Positions 26,239-34,626 of a DNA stretch of 64,000 nt are shown one piece after another. Where the stretch lies: NCBI RefSeq assembly GCF_001202025.1, contig NZ_LGHS01000046.1:62001-126000 (forward strand), read 5' to 3'. The translations under genes and the position numbers were made by a program. Position 1 is the first letter of the stretch, and each line of letters starts with the position of its first letter. The notes under the pieces are model-generated. The model saw nothing but the letters and a program-made list of their open reading frames with translations. It searched no databases and had not been told where the DNA came from. The stretch comes from Pseudorhodobacter aquimaris (GTDB lineage: Bacteria > Pseudomonadota > Alphaproteobacteria > Rhodobacterales > Rhodobacteraceae).

Positions 26239-27028
26239 CGTCCCGGCCCTCGCTTTTGGCAAGACCCCAAGGTGTCTGAACGCGCGCGATGATATCTCCC
26301 TCAATCTCAGAAATACGCGGGTCATCATAGTCGCGGGGCCGCTCAAGCGGAACCTTATAGTTTTCATGGACACGTCCGGGGCCGCGTGACAGGATCAGGA
26401 TACGATCAGCCAGATAGACCGCTTCGCGGATCGAATGGGTTACAAAAACAACCGTAACGCCAGTGCGTTGGCAAATGCCGGTCAGCTCTTGCCGAAGAGA
26501 GCGCGCAGTTACCTCATCGAGCGTCGACAGCGGCTCATCCATAAGGATATACGACGGATCGACCACAAGCGCGCGCGCAATGGAAACACGCTGACGCTGG
26601 CCGCCCGACAATCGCATCGGCCAAGAATCCTTGAATTGGTCAATGTGCAGGATGCTCAGAATTTCGTCAATTTTTGCATCCCACTCGGCGCGGGGCACCC
26701 CGGAAGGGGCCAACGCTATTTCAAGGTTCTGGCGCACGGTCCGCCATGGCAACAAGCGGTGCGACTGGAACACATAGCCAAGACGCGGCGCCTTTGACTG
26801 AGGGGTGAACAATTCCTCGCCTTCGACATAGACCCGCCCACGCGTAGGCGCCCTCAGGCCGGAAATCACATTCAGCATTGAGGATTTACCACAGCCGGAT
26901 GGCCCGAGGATCGCGACAAATTCGCCGCGCTGGATGTCAAAATCCAGCTTGGAAACCGCTTCATATGTACCGTATGAAACACCGAGGTCTTCAACCTTCA
27001 GCACCGAGTTTTTTACTTCTGAAGTCAT
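26231..27028 (-). CDS. ABC transporter ATP-binding protein (NitT/TauT type)
   Basis: 265 residues: Walker A G-P-S-G-C-G-K-S-S, signature L-S-G-G-Q-R-Q-R, Walker B Y-I-L-M-D-E-P-L and H-loop V-T-H-S-I-R-E-A. The Thr/Ser pattern is normal. It energises import of the compound bound by the protein at 27824. Confidence 0.9.
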   Translation of the reverse strand: MTSEVKNSVLKVEDLGVSYGTYEAVSKLDFDIQRGEFVAILGPSGCGKSSMLNVISGLRAPTRGRVYVEGEELFTPQSKAPRLGYVFQSHRLLPWRTVRQNLEIALAPSGVPRAEWDAKIDEILSILHIDQFKDSWPMRLSGGQRQRVSIARALVVDPSYILMDEPLSTLDEVTARSLRQELTGICQRTGVTVVFVTHSIREAVYLADRILILSRGPGRVHENYKVPLERPRDYDDPRISEIEGDIIARVQTPWGLAKSEGRDVA

Positions 27029-27060
27029 TGTATTGTACCTTATTCAAACAGTGAGGCCGC

Positions 27061-27803
27061 TTAGCGCCAGCGGAAGGTAAACTTTTCCAGATTACGGATA
27101 AGGCCGTATTCAGCGATGAGAACGATGAGCATGAAAACGAGCAGCCAGAGGTGGACTTCGATCATAATCATGTATTCCCAAGCGTGTTCGAACCGTGCAC
27201 CGAACCCTGATCGCGCAGCGCCAAAAATTTCGGCGACGACAATCACTTTCCACGACAGGGCATGGGCGTTGCGCAGGGCCGAGAAAATATAGGGTGCCAC
27301 AAAGGGAGCCAGATATTGCGCACCTGTGCGAACAGATTCAGATGATAGATCTGGGCCATCTCATCCAGTTCGTGATCCGCACTGTTAAGCCCATCCCGCA
27401 TGCCGATCGCCATGTAGGGGAACGTGATGAACGCAACCACAAGGATGTAGCCCGCTTCGGAGCCTTTGAAAATTGCCAGACCAAGGATCGCAGCAATCGC
27501 GCTTGGCGTTCGAAGGGCTGCGATGACGTAATACGTCAGAACGTAACCCATGAACTTCGATCTGGACATGACGAAGGCGGCGATAACGCCCGCGACGATC
27601 CCTATGGCAAGTCCGATAACCACCCGCAGCAAAGTAATTCCAATATTGGTCCAGGTATCTCCTTGGGCCAAAAAGTGGGGCAGAGCGCGCAAAACATCAT
27701 CGGGGCGTTCGATAAAAGTTGCGCGGTCGGCTGCAAAATACCATAGCGGGATGAGGAGAAGGAGGGCCGCTGAAGCCCAGGTTAATCTTTCTATCCGGGA
27801 CAT
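27061..27803 (-). pseudogene. ABC transporter permease, single-base frameshift
   Basis: Two overlapping frames together make one permease of about 247 residues. The N-terminal part (M-S-R-I-E-R to V-R-N-I-W-L-P) ends in an alternative frame; the C-terminal part resumes as F-V-A-P-Y-I-F-S-A-L-R-N-A-H-A-L-S-W-K. The shift lies at about 27300-27315, where one base seems lost in the CTCCCTTTGTGG run. The rest is intact, so it is either a very recent mutation or a sequencing error. Loss would leave the related permease at 25432 as the only membrane subunit. Confidence 0.8.
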
Positions 27804-27823
27804 GGCTGCCCTCCTTTTTTGGC

Positions 27824-28822
27824 TTAGGGCCGCGGGCCGATTGCATCTTCGAGGGTGACCATGATGCCTTCGGGCACGTTCTGAATGACCGACCCCTCTT
27901 TTGCGAGCTTCTCAAGGAATGCCTGCGCAGCGTCGCGTTTGTCTTCGGACCAATCGTTGCCGAAGTAGCCATAGGTATTGCCATTCTCTATGATCTGATC
28001 GAGGACCGCTTCACTGGTAATTCCTAGCTTTTCAACGATATATGGCTTGCGAAGAATTTCGTAGTTGCTTTCTTCCAGAAGGGCAATTGCCTCATCATAG
28101 GCATCGCGGACGGCATAGGCCGTTGCCGGATTGTCCTGCATCCAGTCGTCATGCATCACGATATTGGTGATCCAAGGCGCAAAGCCGCCGGTGAATTTGG
28201 AATAATCCGCATAGGCCTGCAACAGGTAACGACCGTCGGTTGCGACCATCGCCTCGGAGATGAAGGACTCAAAATTGAAGATCGCGTCAACTTCGCCCTG
28301 TGCCAGCAATTGGACCAATGCCGCCGGACCAACTTGGGACATGTCGTATTCTTCCAGAACATCGAAGCCATACATCTCTTGGACGATCAAGCGAATGAAG
28401 GAGGTGGTGCCGGAATCCGCGCCGAAATGTCCGACACGCTTGCCGCGCAAATCCTCAGGGGTCTGGGCGTCTGATGTTCCGGGAACAACGATGCCAAGAT
28501 AAAGGTTGCCTACAGGGTAGATTGCAGAAACCTCGAACCCTTCTTCGCGGGCAATGGCAACGCCGAGCATGTCGTTATCCATCGACACATCGGAATTTCC
28601 GATTAGAAAATTCTGAAAAAGGCCGTCGCTGGAGAGGTATTCGAACGTCCCCTCAAATCCATATTTTTCGTCAAGGTTCTCACCTTCGATAATCATCATT
28701 GGCACGCCGCCGATGCTTCCTGCGACTGCCTGAAGGGTCACAGATGTGTCTTCGGCGGCGACTGGCAGTGCGACCGCCACCAATCCAGCGGCAAATAAAC
28801 TACGTTTTGAAGTCTTCTTCAT
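27824..28822 (-). CDS. ABC transporter substrate-binding protein (NMT1/TauA-like)
   Basis: 332 residues with a signal peptide (to about A-A-E, residue 24) and the NMT1-type body: V-A-G-S-I-G-G-V-P near the start, D-L-R-G-K-R-V-G-H-F, and G-E-V-D-A-I-F-N-F-E-S. It leads the operon permease-ATPase-permease-monooxygenase. The likely ligand is the N-heterocyclic or aromatic acid metabolised by the region, such as nicotinate or 6-hydroxynicotinate, inferred from the monooxygenase and the shared operator. Confidence 0.82.
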   Translation of the reverse strand: MKKTSKRSLFAAGLVAVALPVAAEDTSVTLQAVAGSIGGVPMMIIEGENLDEKYGFEGTFEYLSSDGLFQNFLIGNSDVSMDNDMLGVAIAREEGFEVSAIYPVGNLYLGIVVPGTSDAQTPEDLRGKRVGHFGADSGTTSFIRLIVQEMYGFDVLEEYDMSQVGPAALVQLLAQGEVDAIFNFESFISEAMVATDGRYLLQAYADYSKFTGGFAPWITNIVMHDDWMQDNPATAYAVRDAYDEAIALLEESNYEILRKPYIVEKLGITSEAVLDQIIENGNTYGYFGNDWSEDKRDAAQAFLEKLAKEGSVIQNVPEGIMVTLEDAIGPRP

Positions 28823-28877
28823 GGGTCCATCCTGTTGTGTTGTTTCTTTTGTTAGGAATCACTTTATCGAGCGAGAC

Positions 28878-28900
28878 AATTAATCAAGTGTATAATTAAT
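28878..28900. promoter_or_regulatory. 23-bp operator candidate, copy A
   Basis: AATTAATCAA, GTGTA, TAATTAAT. It lies between the ABC operon (minus) and a TetR gene (plus). The outer ATTAAT units form an inverted repeat. Copy B at 33007-33029 is identical except within the five central bases. A TetR-type regulator from the adjacent genes is the likely binder. Confidence 0.65.
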
Positions 28901-29041
28901 ATTTCTTCAAGGGCTCGACAGCTAGGCAAAACAGTCTAGAGAAAGATCGGTGACCGACGCGTCACGCGACTTTATCTGCGTGATTATTGAAAACACCGGC
29001 TTGGCAAGCCATGGTTATTATGAGGATTAGTGGGTATCATT

Positions 29042-29713
29042 ATGTCCCGTTCAGCTAACAAAAAGGCGCTTGAAGCGCGCCGCCCCGGTCGGCCGGAAGG
29101 TCAGACAAACTTGTCCGAAGGCATTCTTGATGCCGCCGAAGTCTTATTTGCAGAGCGGGGATACGCCGGTACCACCTTGCGTCAGGTAGCAGAGCAGCTG
29201 GATGTCAATCCTGCGATGGTGGCTTACTACTTTAAAAACAAGGATAATCTTTTCAGAGAAGTCGTTACACGCCGCGGCTATGCCATTTCCGCCGAGAGGA
29301 TGGAACGCCTTGCCACGCTAAAGGCGCGCGGCGGGTATGATGTGCGCGATCTGGTGGCGGCATTCATCGAGCCGGCGGCAGCTTTGTGGTCTGATGCGCA
29401 GGGGCGCGCGTTTTTGCGTCTGCACGCGCGATTGCACATGGAACCTGCCGAACTGTCATTTGAATTGCGCCGTATGGTTCACAACGAATCAACCCATGCC
29501 TATGCCAATGCTTTTGCAGAATTGCTGCCCGACGCGCCCCTGCGTAAAGTTTATCAAAGGGTCACATTGCTGGTGGGTGCCTATCTTTACGCATTTTCCG
29601 GAACGAGCCGCCTTGGCGAACTGTTGGTTGAAGGAGAAGAAACCCCGATGTACGATCTTTTGGAAACGACGATCTCCTTCGGAACCGCTGGCATGTATGG
29701 TCCTCGACCCTAG
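29042..29713 (+). CDS. TetR-family transcriptional regulator
   Basis: 223 residues. The N-terminal helix-turn-helix is canonical: I-L-D-A-A-E-V-L-F-A-E-R-G-Y, T-T-L-R-Q-V-A-E-Q-L and A-M-V-A-Y-Y-F-K-N-K. The C-terminal ligand domain is helical. It diverges from the ABC/monooxygenase operon with operator copy A between them. In Pseudomonas a TetR (NicS) takes part in nicotinate control, and this gene or its neighbour may play that part. I took the ATG at 29042; a GTG at 29030 is possible. Confidence 0.88.
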   Translation: MSRSANKKALEARRPGRPEGQTNLSEGILDAAEVLFAERGYAGTTLRQVAEQLDVNPAMVAYYFKNKDNLFREVVTRRGYAISAERMERLATLKARGGYDVRDLVAAFIEPAAALWSDAQGRAFLRLHARLHMEPAELSFELRRMVHNESTHAYANAFAELLPDAPLRKVYQRVTLLVGAYLYAFSGTSRLGELLVEGEETPMYDLLETTISFGTAGMYGPRP

Positions 29714-29757
29714 ATTGATGTGGATACTCATAACGTAACTTTGCCAAGGCGCCGCCT

Positions 29758-30510
29758 ATGACAAAACAATCGACGTCTTCAGATAAAAGCAGCGGTGCCA
29801 ACACAGCGAGGCGGTCGAGAAAAGGGGATGCGGTTGCCACTGCCGACAAGCGAGGGCCCGGGCGACCCGCACAAGACAAGGACTTGCGAGCGGCGATCCT
29901 TGACAGTGCCGGCATCACCTTCGCCGAAAAGGGTTTTGCGGGCGCCCGCATTCGAGAGATCGCAGCACTATCAGGTGTCAATCAGGCGCTTATCAACTAT
30001 TATTTTCATTCAAAACAGCAGCTCTTTGATCAGGTATTCCTGAGCTTGGGTCGCGAAATCACAAGTCAGCGGGAAAAATTGCTGGATGAATTGCTGACTA
30101 AATCAACGCCTCCAACGGTTGAGTGCCTCGTGACTGCCTATCTAAGGCCGCAATGGGAAATGAAGCACAGTGGCCCGCGGGGTGCAGCATTCGTGAAATT
30201 GCAGGCGCGGATGCACGCAGAGCCTGACGAACATGCGATCCGGCTGCGGCGAGAGGTGTATGACCGATCGACAAAGCGCTATCTCAGAGCGCTAAACGAC
30301 AGTCTGCCACATCTGTCGGAACGCACAGTTGGTCTTCGGTTAGCGTTTATGATCGGAACATATCTGTTCATGCTGAACGACCTGGGCCGCATCAGTGATC
30401 TGACAGAAACGCGCGTGGACGTAATCAGCAAGACTGAAATGATGAACAATCTTATCAAGTTTCTCTGTACCGGTTTTGCCGCGCCAGAAGTGGATGATGC
30501 CTTCGGCTAG
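29758..30510 (+). CDS. TetR-family transcriptional regulator, second copy
   Basis: 250 residues, 44 bases after the first TetR. A basic, Ser-rich N-terminal tail of about 35 residues precedes the helix-turn-helix (I-L-D-S-A-G-I-T-F-A-E-K-G-F, R-I-R-E-I-A, Q-A-L-I-N-Y-Y-F-H-S-K). The two proteins are related along their length, which suggests duplication and possible heterodimers or divided control. Confidence 0.86.
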   Translation: MTKQSTSSDKSSGANTARRSRKGDAVATADKRGPGRPAQDKDLRAAILDSAGITFAEKGFAGARIREIAALSGVNQALINYYFHSKQQLFDQVFLSLGREITSQREKLLDELLTKSTPPTVECLVTAYLRPQWEMKHSGPRGAAFVKLQARMHAEPDEHAIRLRREVYDRSTKRYLRALNDSLPHLSERTVGLRLAFMIGTYLFMLNDLGRISDLTETRVDVISKTEMMNNLIKFLCTGFAAPEVDDAFG

Positions 30511-30661
30511 CCCTTCTATATGCGTACGCCTAATGGTTGGACCGAAAACGGCGCAACCAATGGGGCGCAGGCCGTCAAGCAGTATCCATGTCCCAGTTGC
30601 TTGACCGCTTCGGTGGGGCGTTCCAAAACACGGCGGATAGTGAAATCAATGGCCGCCGAGC

Positions 30662-31426
30662 CTAGCGTTGATGGCGCCATTCAGTTGGCGTCATCCCGCT
30701 TTGTCTGCGGAAGGCCGCGACAAACGCCGATGGGCTGGAGTAGCCCAAAGACACGGCAATATCCGTGCTGCCTTTACCCGCTTGCAACCCCTCCAAGGAG
30801 AGGACGAAGCGCAACCTGTCGCGCCAGTCCCGCCATGTCATTCCGGTTTCAGTCAGGAAAAGCCGACTGAGGGTGCGCTCGCTAGAGCCGATGGTCCGTG
30901 CGAGCTGGCTTAGACTGGCAGCCCTGCGCGGGTCGGCCATCACATGCGCCATCACAGCAGATACGCGTGCATCATCGCTGCCAGGTAAGTGGAGGTTCGG
31001 CCTTTCCAATCGCGCAATTTCGTCCAATGCGACCCAGCCTAGTCGGCGTTGCTGTGCGACGGTCAAAGGGGCGGGTTGTGTAAGCCGGCGGGCGATACCG
31101 CGGATCAAAGGCGTGGCGCGCAATACGGTCGGCTGCTGTGGCATGGCAATGCGCGCGTCGAACTTGGGGTGCAACTGAAACGCCTGAAACTCAATATCGT
31201 CAGATGTTTTGACCCGCGGCACAGTGCCTGCAGGTATCCAGATGCCGTAGCGGTCGGGGATAAACCAGCGATCCTCATCCACCTCGACCCGCATCAATCC
31301 GTCAAAGCAAAACAGCACCATTGCCTGACCGCTGTGTGCGGGCAGTTGAGTGTCCTTGGGCAAAGGGCCGGACCACGCGACGACAGGTAACAGCCCGTTT
31401 GGCGGAAAAGCGACATGAATTGGCAT
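30662..31426 (-). CDS. AraC-family transcriptional regulator
   Basis: 254 residues. The N-terminal cupin-like sensor is followed by two C-terminal helix-turn-helix units: S-L-S-Q-L-A-R-T-I-G-S-S-E-R-T-L-S-R and S-T-D-I-A-V-S-L-G-Y-S-S-P-S-A-F-V-A-A-F-R. It is divergent from the SLC13-type transporter gene and probably activates it. Confidence 0.87.
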   Translation of the reverse strand: MPIHVAFPPNGLLPVVAWSGPLPKDTQLPAHSGQAMVLFCFDGLMRVEVDEDRWFIPDRYGIWIPAGTVPRVKTSDDIEFQAFQLHPKFDARIAMPQQPTVLRATPLIRGIARRLTQPAPLTVAQQRRLGWVALDEIARLERPNLHLPGSDDARVSAVMAHVMADPRRAASLSQLARTIGSSERTLSRLFLTETGMTWRDWRDRLRFVLSLEGLQAGKGSTDIAVSLGYSSPSAFVAAFRRQSGMTPTEWRHQR

Positions 31427-31492
31427 TATGTCGTTCTATTGCAAGCCGTCGACCTTTGGTAGCCCATAGAGCAATTAAACGGAGTCCCTTCT

Positions 31493-32866
31493 ATGACCTT
31501 CATGAAAGAAACCATCTTTGCGCTGGCGCTTGTGTTGGCCACATGGGCGGCGCTCGCGCTTCCGGTTGGGATGTCAGCCGATCAAGGCCTGACCTTTGGC
31601 ATCGTGCTGATTACATTGGCGCTTTGGGGTACTGGTCTTGTTCCGGGTTATGTGGCGTCAACCTTTCTGTTTGTCGCGCTGATCCTGACGGGATTATCCG
31701 GCCCGCAGGAGGTTTTCTCAAGCTTTTCATCCTCTGCGATTTGGTTGGTCGTGGCGGGGTTTGTTATAGGCGCGGCGATCACCCATTCAGGGCTGGGCGC
31801 GCGTCTGGGAACTTTGGCGCGTCCGCATCTTTCCAAGAGTTACGCCGCCTTGATTGCGGGGCTGATGGTTTTGGGGATGGCACTGGGATTTGTGATGCCG
31901 TCATCGCTGGGGCGTGCGGCGGTGCTTGTGCCGGTCGGTATGGCGCTTGCGGATTTGCTGGGATTGCAGAGGGGGTCGCTGGGGCGCACCGGCGTTGCTG
32001 TGATCATTGCGATCGGGACGAATATGCCAAGTTTTGCCATTCTACCCTCAAACATCCCGAACATCATCTTGTCGGGCGTGGCCGAGCAATCATTGGGCGT
32101 GCAATTCAGCTATGCTGACTATTTGCTGCTGCACTATCCGGTTTTGGGTCTGCTGAAGTCGGCGTTCATCGTTGGTCTTGTACTGTATTTCTTTCCCGCC
32201 CGAGTCTCAGCTTCTGTCGCCACGCCCGTTTCGGCCAGTGGGTCCAGCCGCCGCCAATGGGCGCTGTTGGTTATCTTGCTGGTGACTTTGGGATTTTGGT
32301 CGACTGATCAAATCCATGGGATCAATGCCGCATGGATCGGGCTGGCGGCGTCGTTGGTGCTGATGATACCTAAGCTTGGTTTTGTTCCACCACCCGTTTT
32401 CAAATCCTCGGTCGACTTTTCAATGATCCTGTTTGTCGCGGGGGCCCTGACGCTTGGAACAGTCGTTAACGCCAGCGGCTTGGGCGACATAATTGCGCAT
32501 ATGGTATTGGCAGCTTTGCCTTTTGAAGTGGGCAACGACTTCCTCAACTTCATTTCTCTGTCCTTGCTGGGCATAGGCACATCGGTGTTCACGACAGCAC
32601 CGGGCATGCCTGCCGTGTTGACACCGCTCGCGGCGGAATTGGCCCAGACCACCGGTTTTTCCGTAAACACGGTTTTGATGACACAGGTTATCGGGTTTTC
32701 GACCATTTTGTTCCCGTATCAGGTCGGCCCATTGATCGTCGCGATGGGCCTTGCAGGCGAAAGCACGCGGCCCCTGTTAAAGATCACGCTGTCATTGTTT
32801 GTGGTCACTTTGCTGGTTTTGCTGCCGCTTGATTTTCTCTGGTGGAAACTCTTGGGCCAGCTTTGA
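31493..32866 (+). CDS. SLC13-type anion/dicarboxylate transporter
   Basis: 457 residues with about twelve membrane segments and the SLC13 pattern: S-S-S-A-I-W-L-V-V-A-G-F, M-P-S-S-L-G-R-A near residue 135, and T-A-P-G-M-P-A-V-L-T in the second half. Members carry dicarboxylates or sulfate with Na+ or H+. Beside the maleate/fumarate-forming nic genes it could move maleate, fumarate or a pyridine carboxylate. The substrate is not shown by sequence. Confidence 0.8.
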   Translation: MTFMKETIFALALVLATWAALALPVGMSADQGLTFGIVLITLALWGTGLVPGYVASTFLFVALILTGLSGPQEVFSSFSSSAIWLVVAGFVIGAAITHSGLGARLGTLARPHLSKSYAALIAGLMVLGMALGFVMPSSLGRAAVLVPVGMALADLLGLQRGSLGRTGVAVIIAIGTNMPSFAILPSNIPNIILSGVAEQSLGVQFSYADYLLLHYPVLGLLKSAFIVGLVLYFFPARVSASVATPVSASGSSRRQWALLVILLVTLGFWSTDQIHGINAAWIGLAASLVLMIPKLGFVPPPVFKSSVDFSMILFVAGALTLGTVVNASGLGDIIAHMVLAALPFEVGNDFLNFISLSLLGIGTSVFTTAPGMPAVLTPLAAELAQTTGFSVNTVLMTQVIGFSTILFPYQVGPLIVAMGLAGESTRPLLKITLSLFVVTLLVLLPLDFLWWKLLGQL

Positions 32867-32894
32867 GATAGGGTGAATGTGGCCATGTGAGGTG

Positions 32895-32947
32895 GCCCGC
32901 CAGATGCAGCGGTAGCGGCGCAAGTGCGGGCGCTGCATCTGGCGGGC
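32895..32947. terminator. Perfect 17-bp hairpin
   Basis: Arms GCCCGCCAGATGCAGCG (32895-32911) and CGCTGCATCTGGCGGGC (32931-32947) are exact complements, with a 19-base loop. It sits 29 bases after the transporter stop codon. No T-run follows, so it may be a terminator without a U tract, an RNA-stability element, or a protein site. Confidence 0.6.
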
Positions 32948-33006
32948 AGCCAGGCATTTTCGAGCTTTGCAACAGAACGGGGAGGTCGGGGGAAAGTTCC
33001 GCTTGT

Positions 33007-33029
33007 AATTAATCAATCGTTTAATTAAT
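33007..33029. promoter_or_regulatory. 23-bp operator candidate, copy B
   Basis: AATTAATCAA, TCGTT, TAATTAAT. It ends 29 bases before the nicE start codon, where a repressor would block transcription. See copy A at 28878-28900, which differs in only three central bases. Confidence 0.65.
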
Positions 33030-33058
33030 CATGGGGACAGCAGCAACGGAGAATCAGC

Positions 33059-33808
33059 ATGAAGACCTTTCGCGTGGGCCAGATTGTGCCCAGTTCAAAT
33101 GTAACGATGGAAACAGAGATACCTGCCCTTTTGACTGCACGCGGGCAGGTTCATCCAGAAAAATTCACTTATCATTCATCGCGGATGCGGATGAAAAAAG
33201 TGACCGCAGAAGAGCTGAAAGCCATGGATGCCGATAGCGATCGGTGCGCGCTTGAATTAAGCGATGCGCGGGTCGACGTGCTTGGTTATGCGTGTCTTGT
33301 TGCAATCATGTCGATGGGCGAGGGTTATCACTGCACATCAGCGCAACGGCTTGGTCAGGTGACAAAGGATAATGACGCCGAGGCACCCGTCATTACATCG
33401 GCGGGTGCGCTGGTTGATGGGCTTCGGGCAATGGGCGCCAAGAAAATTGCGCTGGTCGCCCCCTATATGAAGCCGCTGACAGAGATGGTGGTGAATTACA
33501 TCCGTGCCGAAGGGATTGAGGTCACGGTCTGGAAGGCGCTTGAGATCAGCGACAACCTTGCAGTTGCAGCGCATGATCCGATGAACCTGCCGGGAATTGT
33601 TGCCGAGATGGACACCAGCGATGTTGATGCCGTGGTGTTGTCTGCCTGTGTGCAAATGCCGTCTTTGCGTGCGGTCCCTGCCGCCGAGGCGGTGACGGGC
33701 AAACCCGTCGTGACCGCAGCCATCGCAACAACATGGGCGATGCTGAAAGCACTTGATCTCGACACATTGGTGCCCGGCGGTGGCGCGCTTTTATCAGGCA
33801 AATACTGA
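33059..33808 (+). CDS. nicE: Maleate cis-trans isomerase
   Basis: 249 residues of the Asp/Glu racemase superfamily. The start R-V-G-Q-I-V-P-S-S-N-V-T-M-E-T-E-I-P matches, from memory, Pseudomonas putida NicE. The two catalytic cysteines are in G-Y-A-C-L-V-A-I-M and V-L-S-A-C-V-Q-M, and the C-terminus T-A-A-I-A-T-T-W-A-M-L-K-A-L-D-L also fits. It converts maleate to fumarate, the last step of the maleamate branch. It heads the four-gene operon. Confidence 0.9.
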   Translation: MKTFRVGQIVPSSNVTMETEIPALLTARGQVHPEKFTYHSSRMRMKKVTAEELKAMDADSDRCALELSDARVDVLGYACLVAIMSMGEGYHCTSAQRLGQVTKDNDAEAPVITSAGALVDGLRAMGAKKIALVAPYMKPLTEMVVNYIRAEGIEVTVWKALEISDNLAVAAHDPMNLPGIVAEMDTSDVDAVVLSACVQMPSLRAVPAAEAVTGKPVVTAAIATTWAMLKALDLDTLVPGGGALLSGKY

Positions 33809-33819
33809 AGGAGGTCCCT

Positions 33820-34608
33820 ATGTCTCGCGGTTACAATCTGCATGCAAATGGCATTCGGCAGCATTTGCTCCACTATGCGGGGGAGGGGCCCCAGATGCTT
33901 CTTATCCCCGGTATAACCTCGCCTGCGATCACCTGGGGCTTCATCGCGGAACACTTGGCCGAAAAGTTTGATGTCCATGTTCTAGATGTGCGCGGTCGCG
34001 GCCTTAGTCAGGCTGGCGATCTCGATTATTCTTTGGATGCTATGGCAGATGACGCGCTTGGTGTGATTGATGCCGCAGGTCTGGATAAGCCGGTCATTCT
34101 TGGCCACTCGATGGGGGCAAGGAATGCCATTCGCGCCGCGCGCAAAGACGGTGCGGCAATGTCAGGCCTGATACTTGTAGACCCACCTGTGAGTGGGCCG
34201 GGGCGGCGTGAATATCCCGCTAAATGGTCATGGTACGAAGATTCGATTATTGCCGCGACCAAAGGCTGTTCTGCCAAGGATATGCGGGCATTTTGCCCCA
34301 CATGGACCGACAATCAGGTCGCTTTACGGGCTGAATGGCTGCACAGCTGTCAGCTTGATGCAATCAAAACGGCGTTTGATGGTTTTCATACCGATGACAT
34401 ACATGCCGACCTGTTGCACCTCAAACTGCCGATGCGACTGCTGAAGGCGGGCGATGCGCCGGTGATCGGCGAGGATGACATCGCAGAACTCAAGGCGTTG
34501 GCACCACATCTCGATGTGAAAACCGTCCCGAACGCGGGACATATGATCCCTTGGGATAACCTCGAGGGTTTTCTGGACGCTGTTATGGATTTTGACGCGC
34601 GCGCTTAA
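33820..34608 (+). CDS. nicD: N-formylmaleamate deformylase (alpha/beta hydrolase)
   Basis: 262 residues with the alpha/beta-hydrolase core: oxyanion region L-L-I-P-G-I-T-S-P-A, nucleophile elbow G-H-S-M-G-A-R-N with Ser, V-D-P-P-V for the acid side, and the catalytic His in N-A-G-H-M-I-P-W-D. NicD hydrolyses N-formylmaleamate to maleamate and formate. It is placed 11 bases after nicE with a good ribosome site (GAAGGAGG), between NicE and NicX homologues. Confidence 0.88.
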   Translation: MSRGYNLHANGIRQHLLHYAGEGPQMLLIPGITSPAITWGFIAEHLAEKFDVHVLDVRGRGLSQAGDLDYSLDAMADDALGVIDAAGLDKPVILGHSMGARNAIRAARKDGAAMSGLILVDPPVSGPGRREYPAKWSWYEDSIIAATKGCSAKDMRAFCPTWTDNQVALRAEWLHSCQLDAIKTAFDGFHTDDIHADLLHLKLPMRLLKAGDAPVIGEDDIAELKALAPHLDVKTVPNAGHMIPWDNLEGFLDAVMDFDARA

Positions 34609-34626
34609 AGAAGAGGGAGTTACAAA

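Noticed and set aside
30520-30870. Open frame of 116 codons on the plus strand after the second TetR gene
   Set aside because: Most of it is antisense to the AraC gene, and it lacks a plausible ribosome site.
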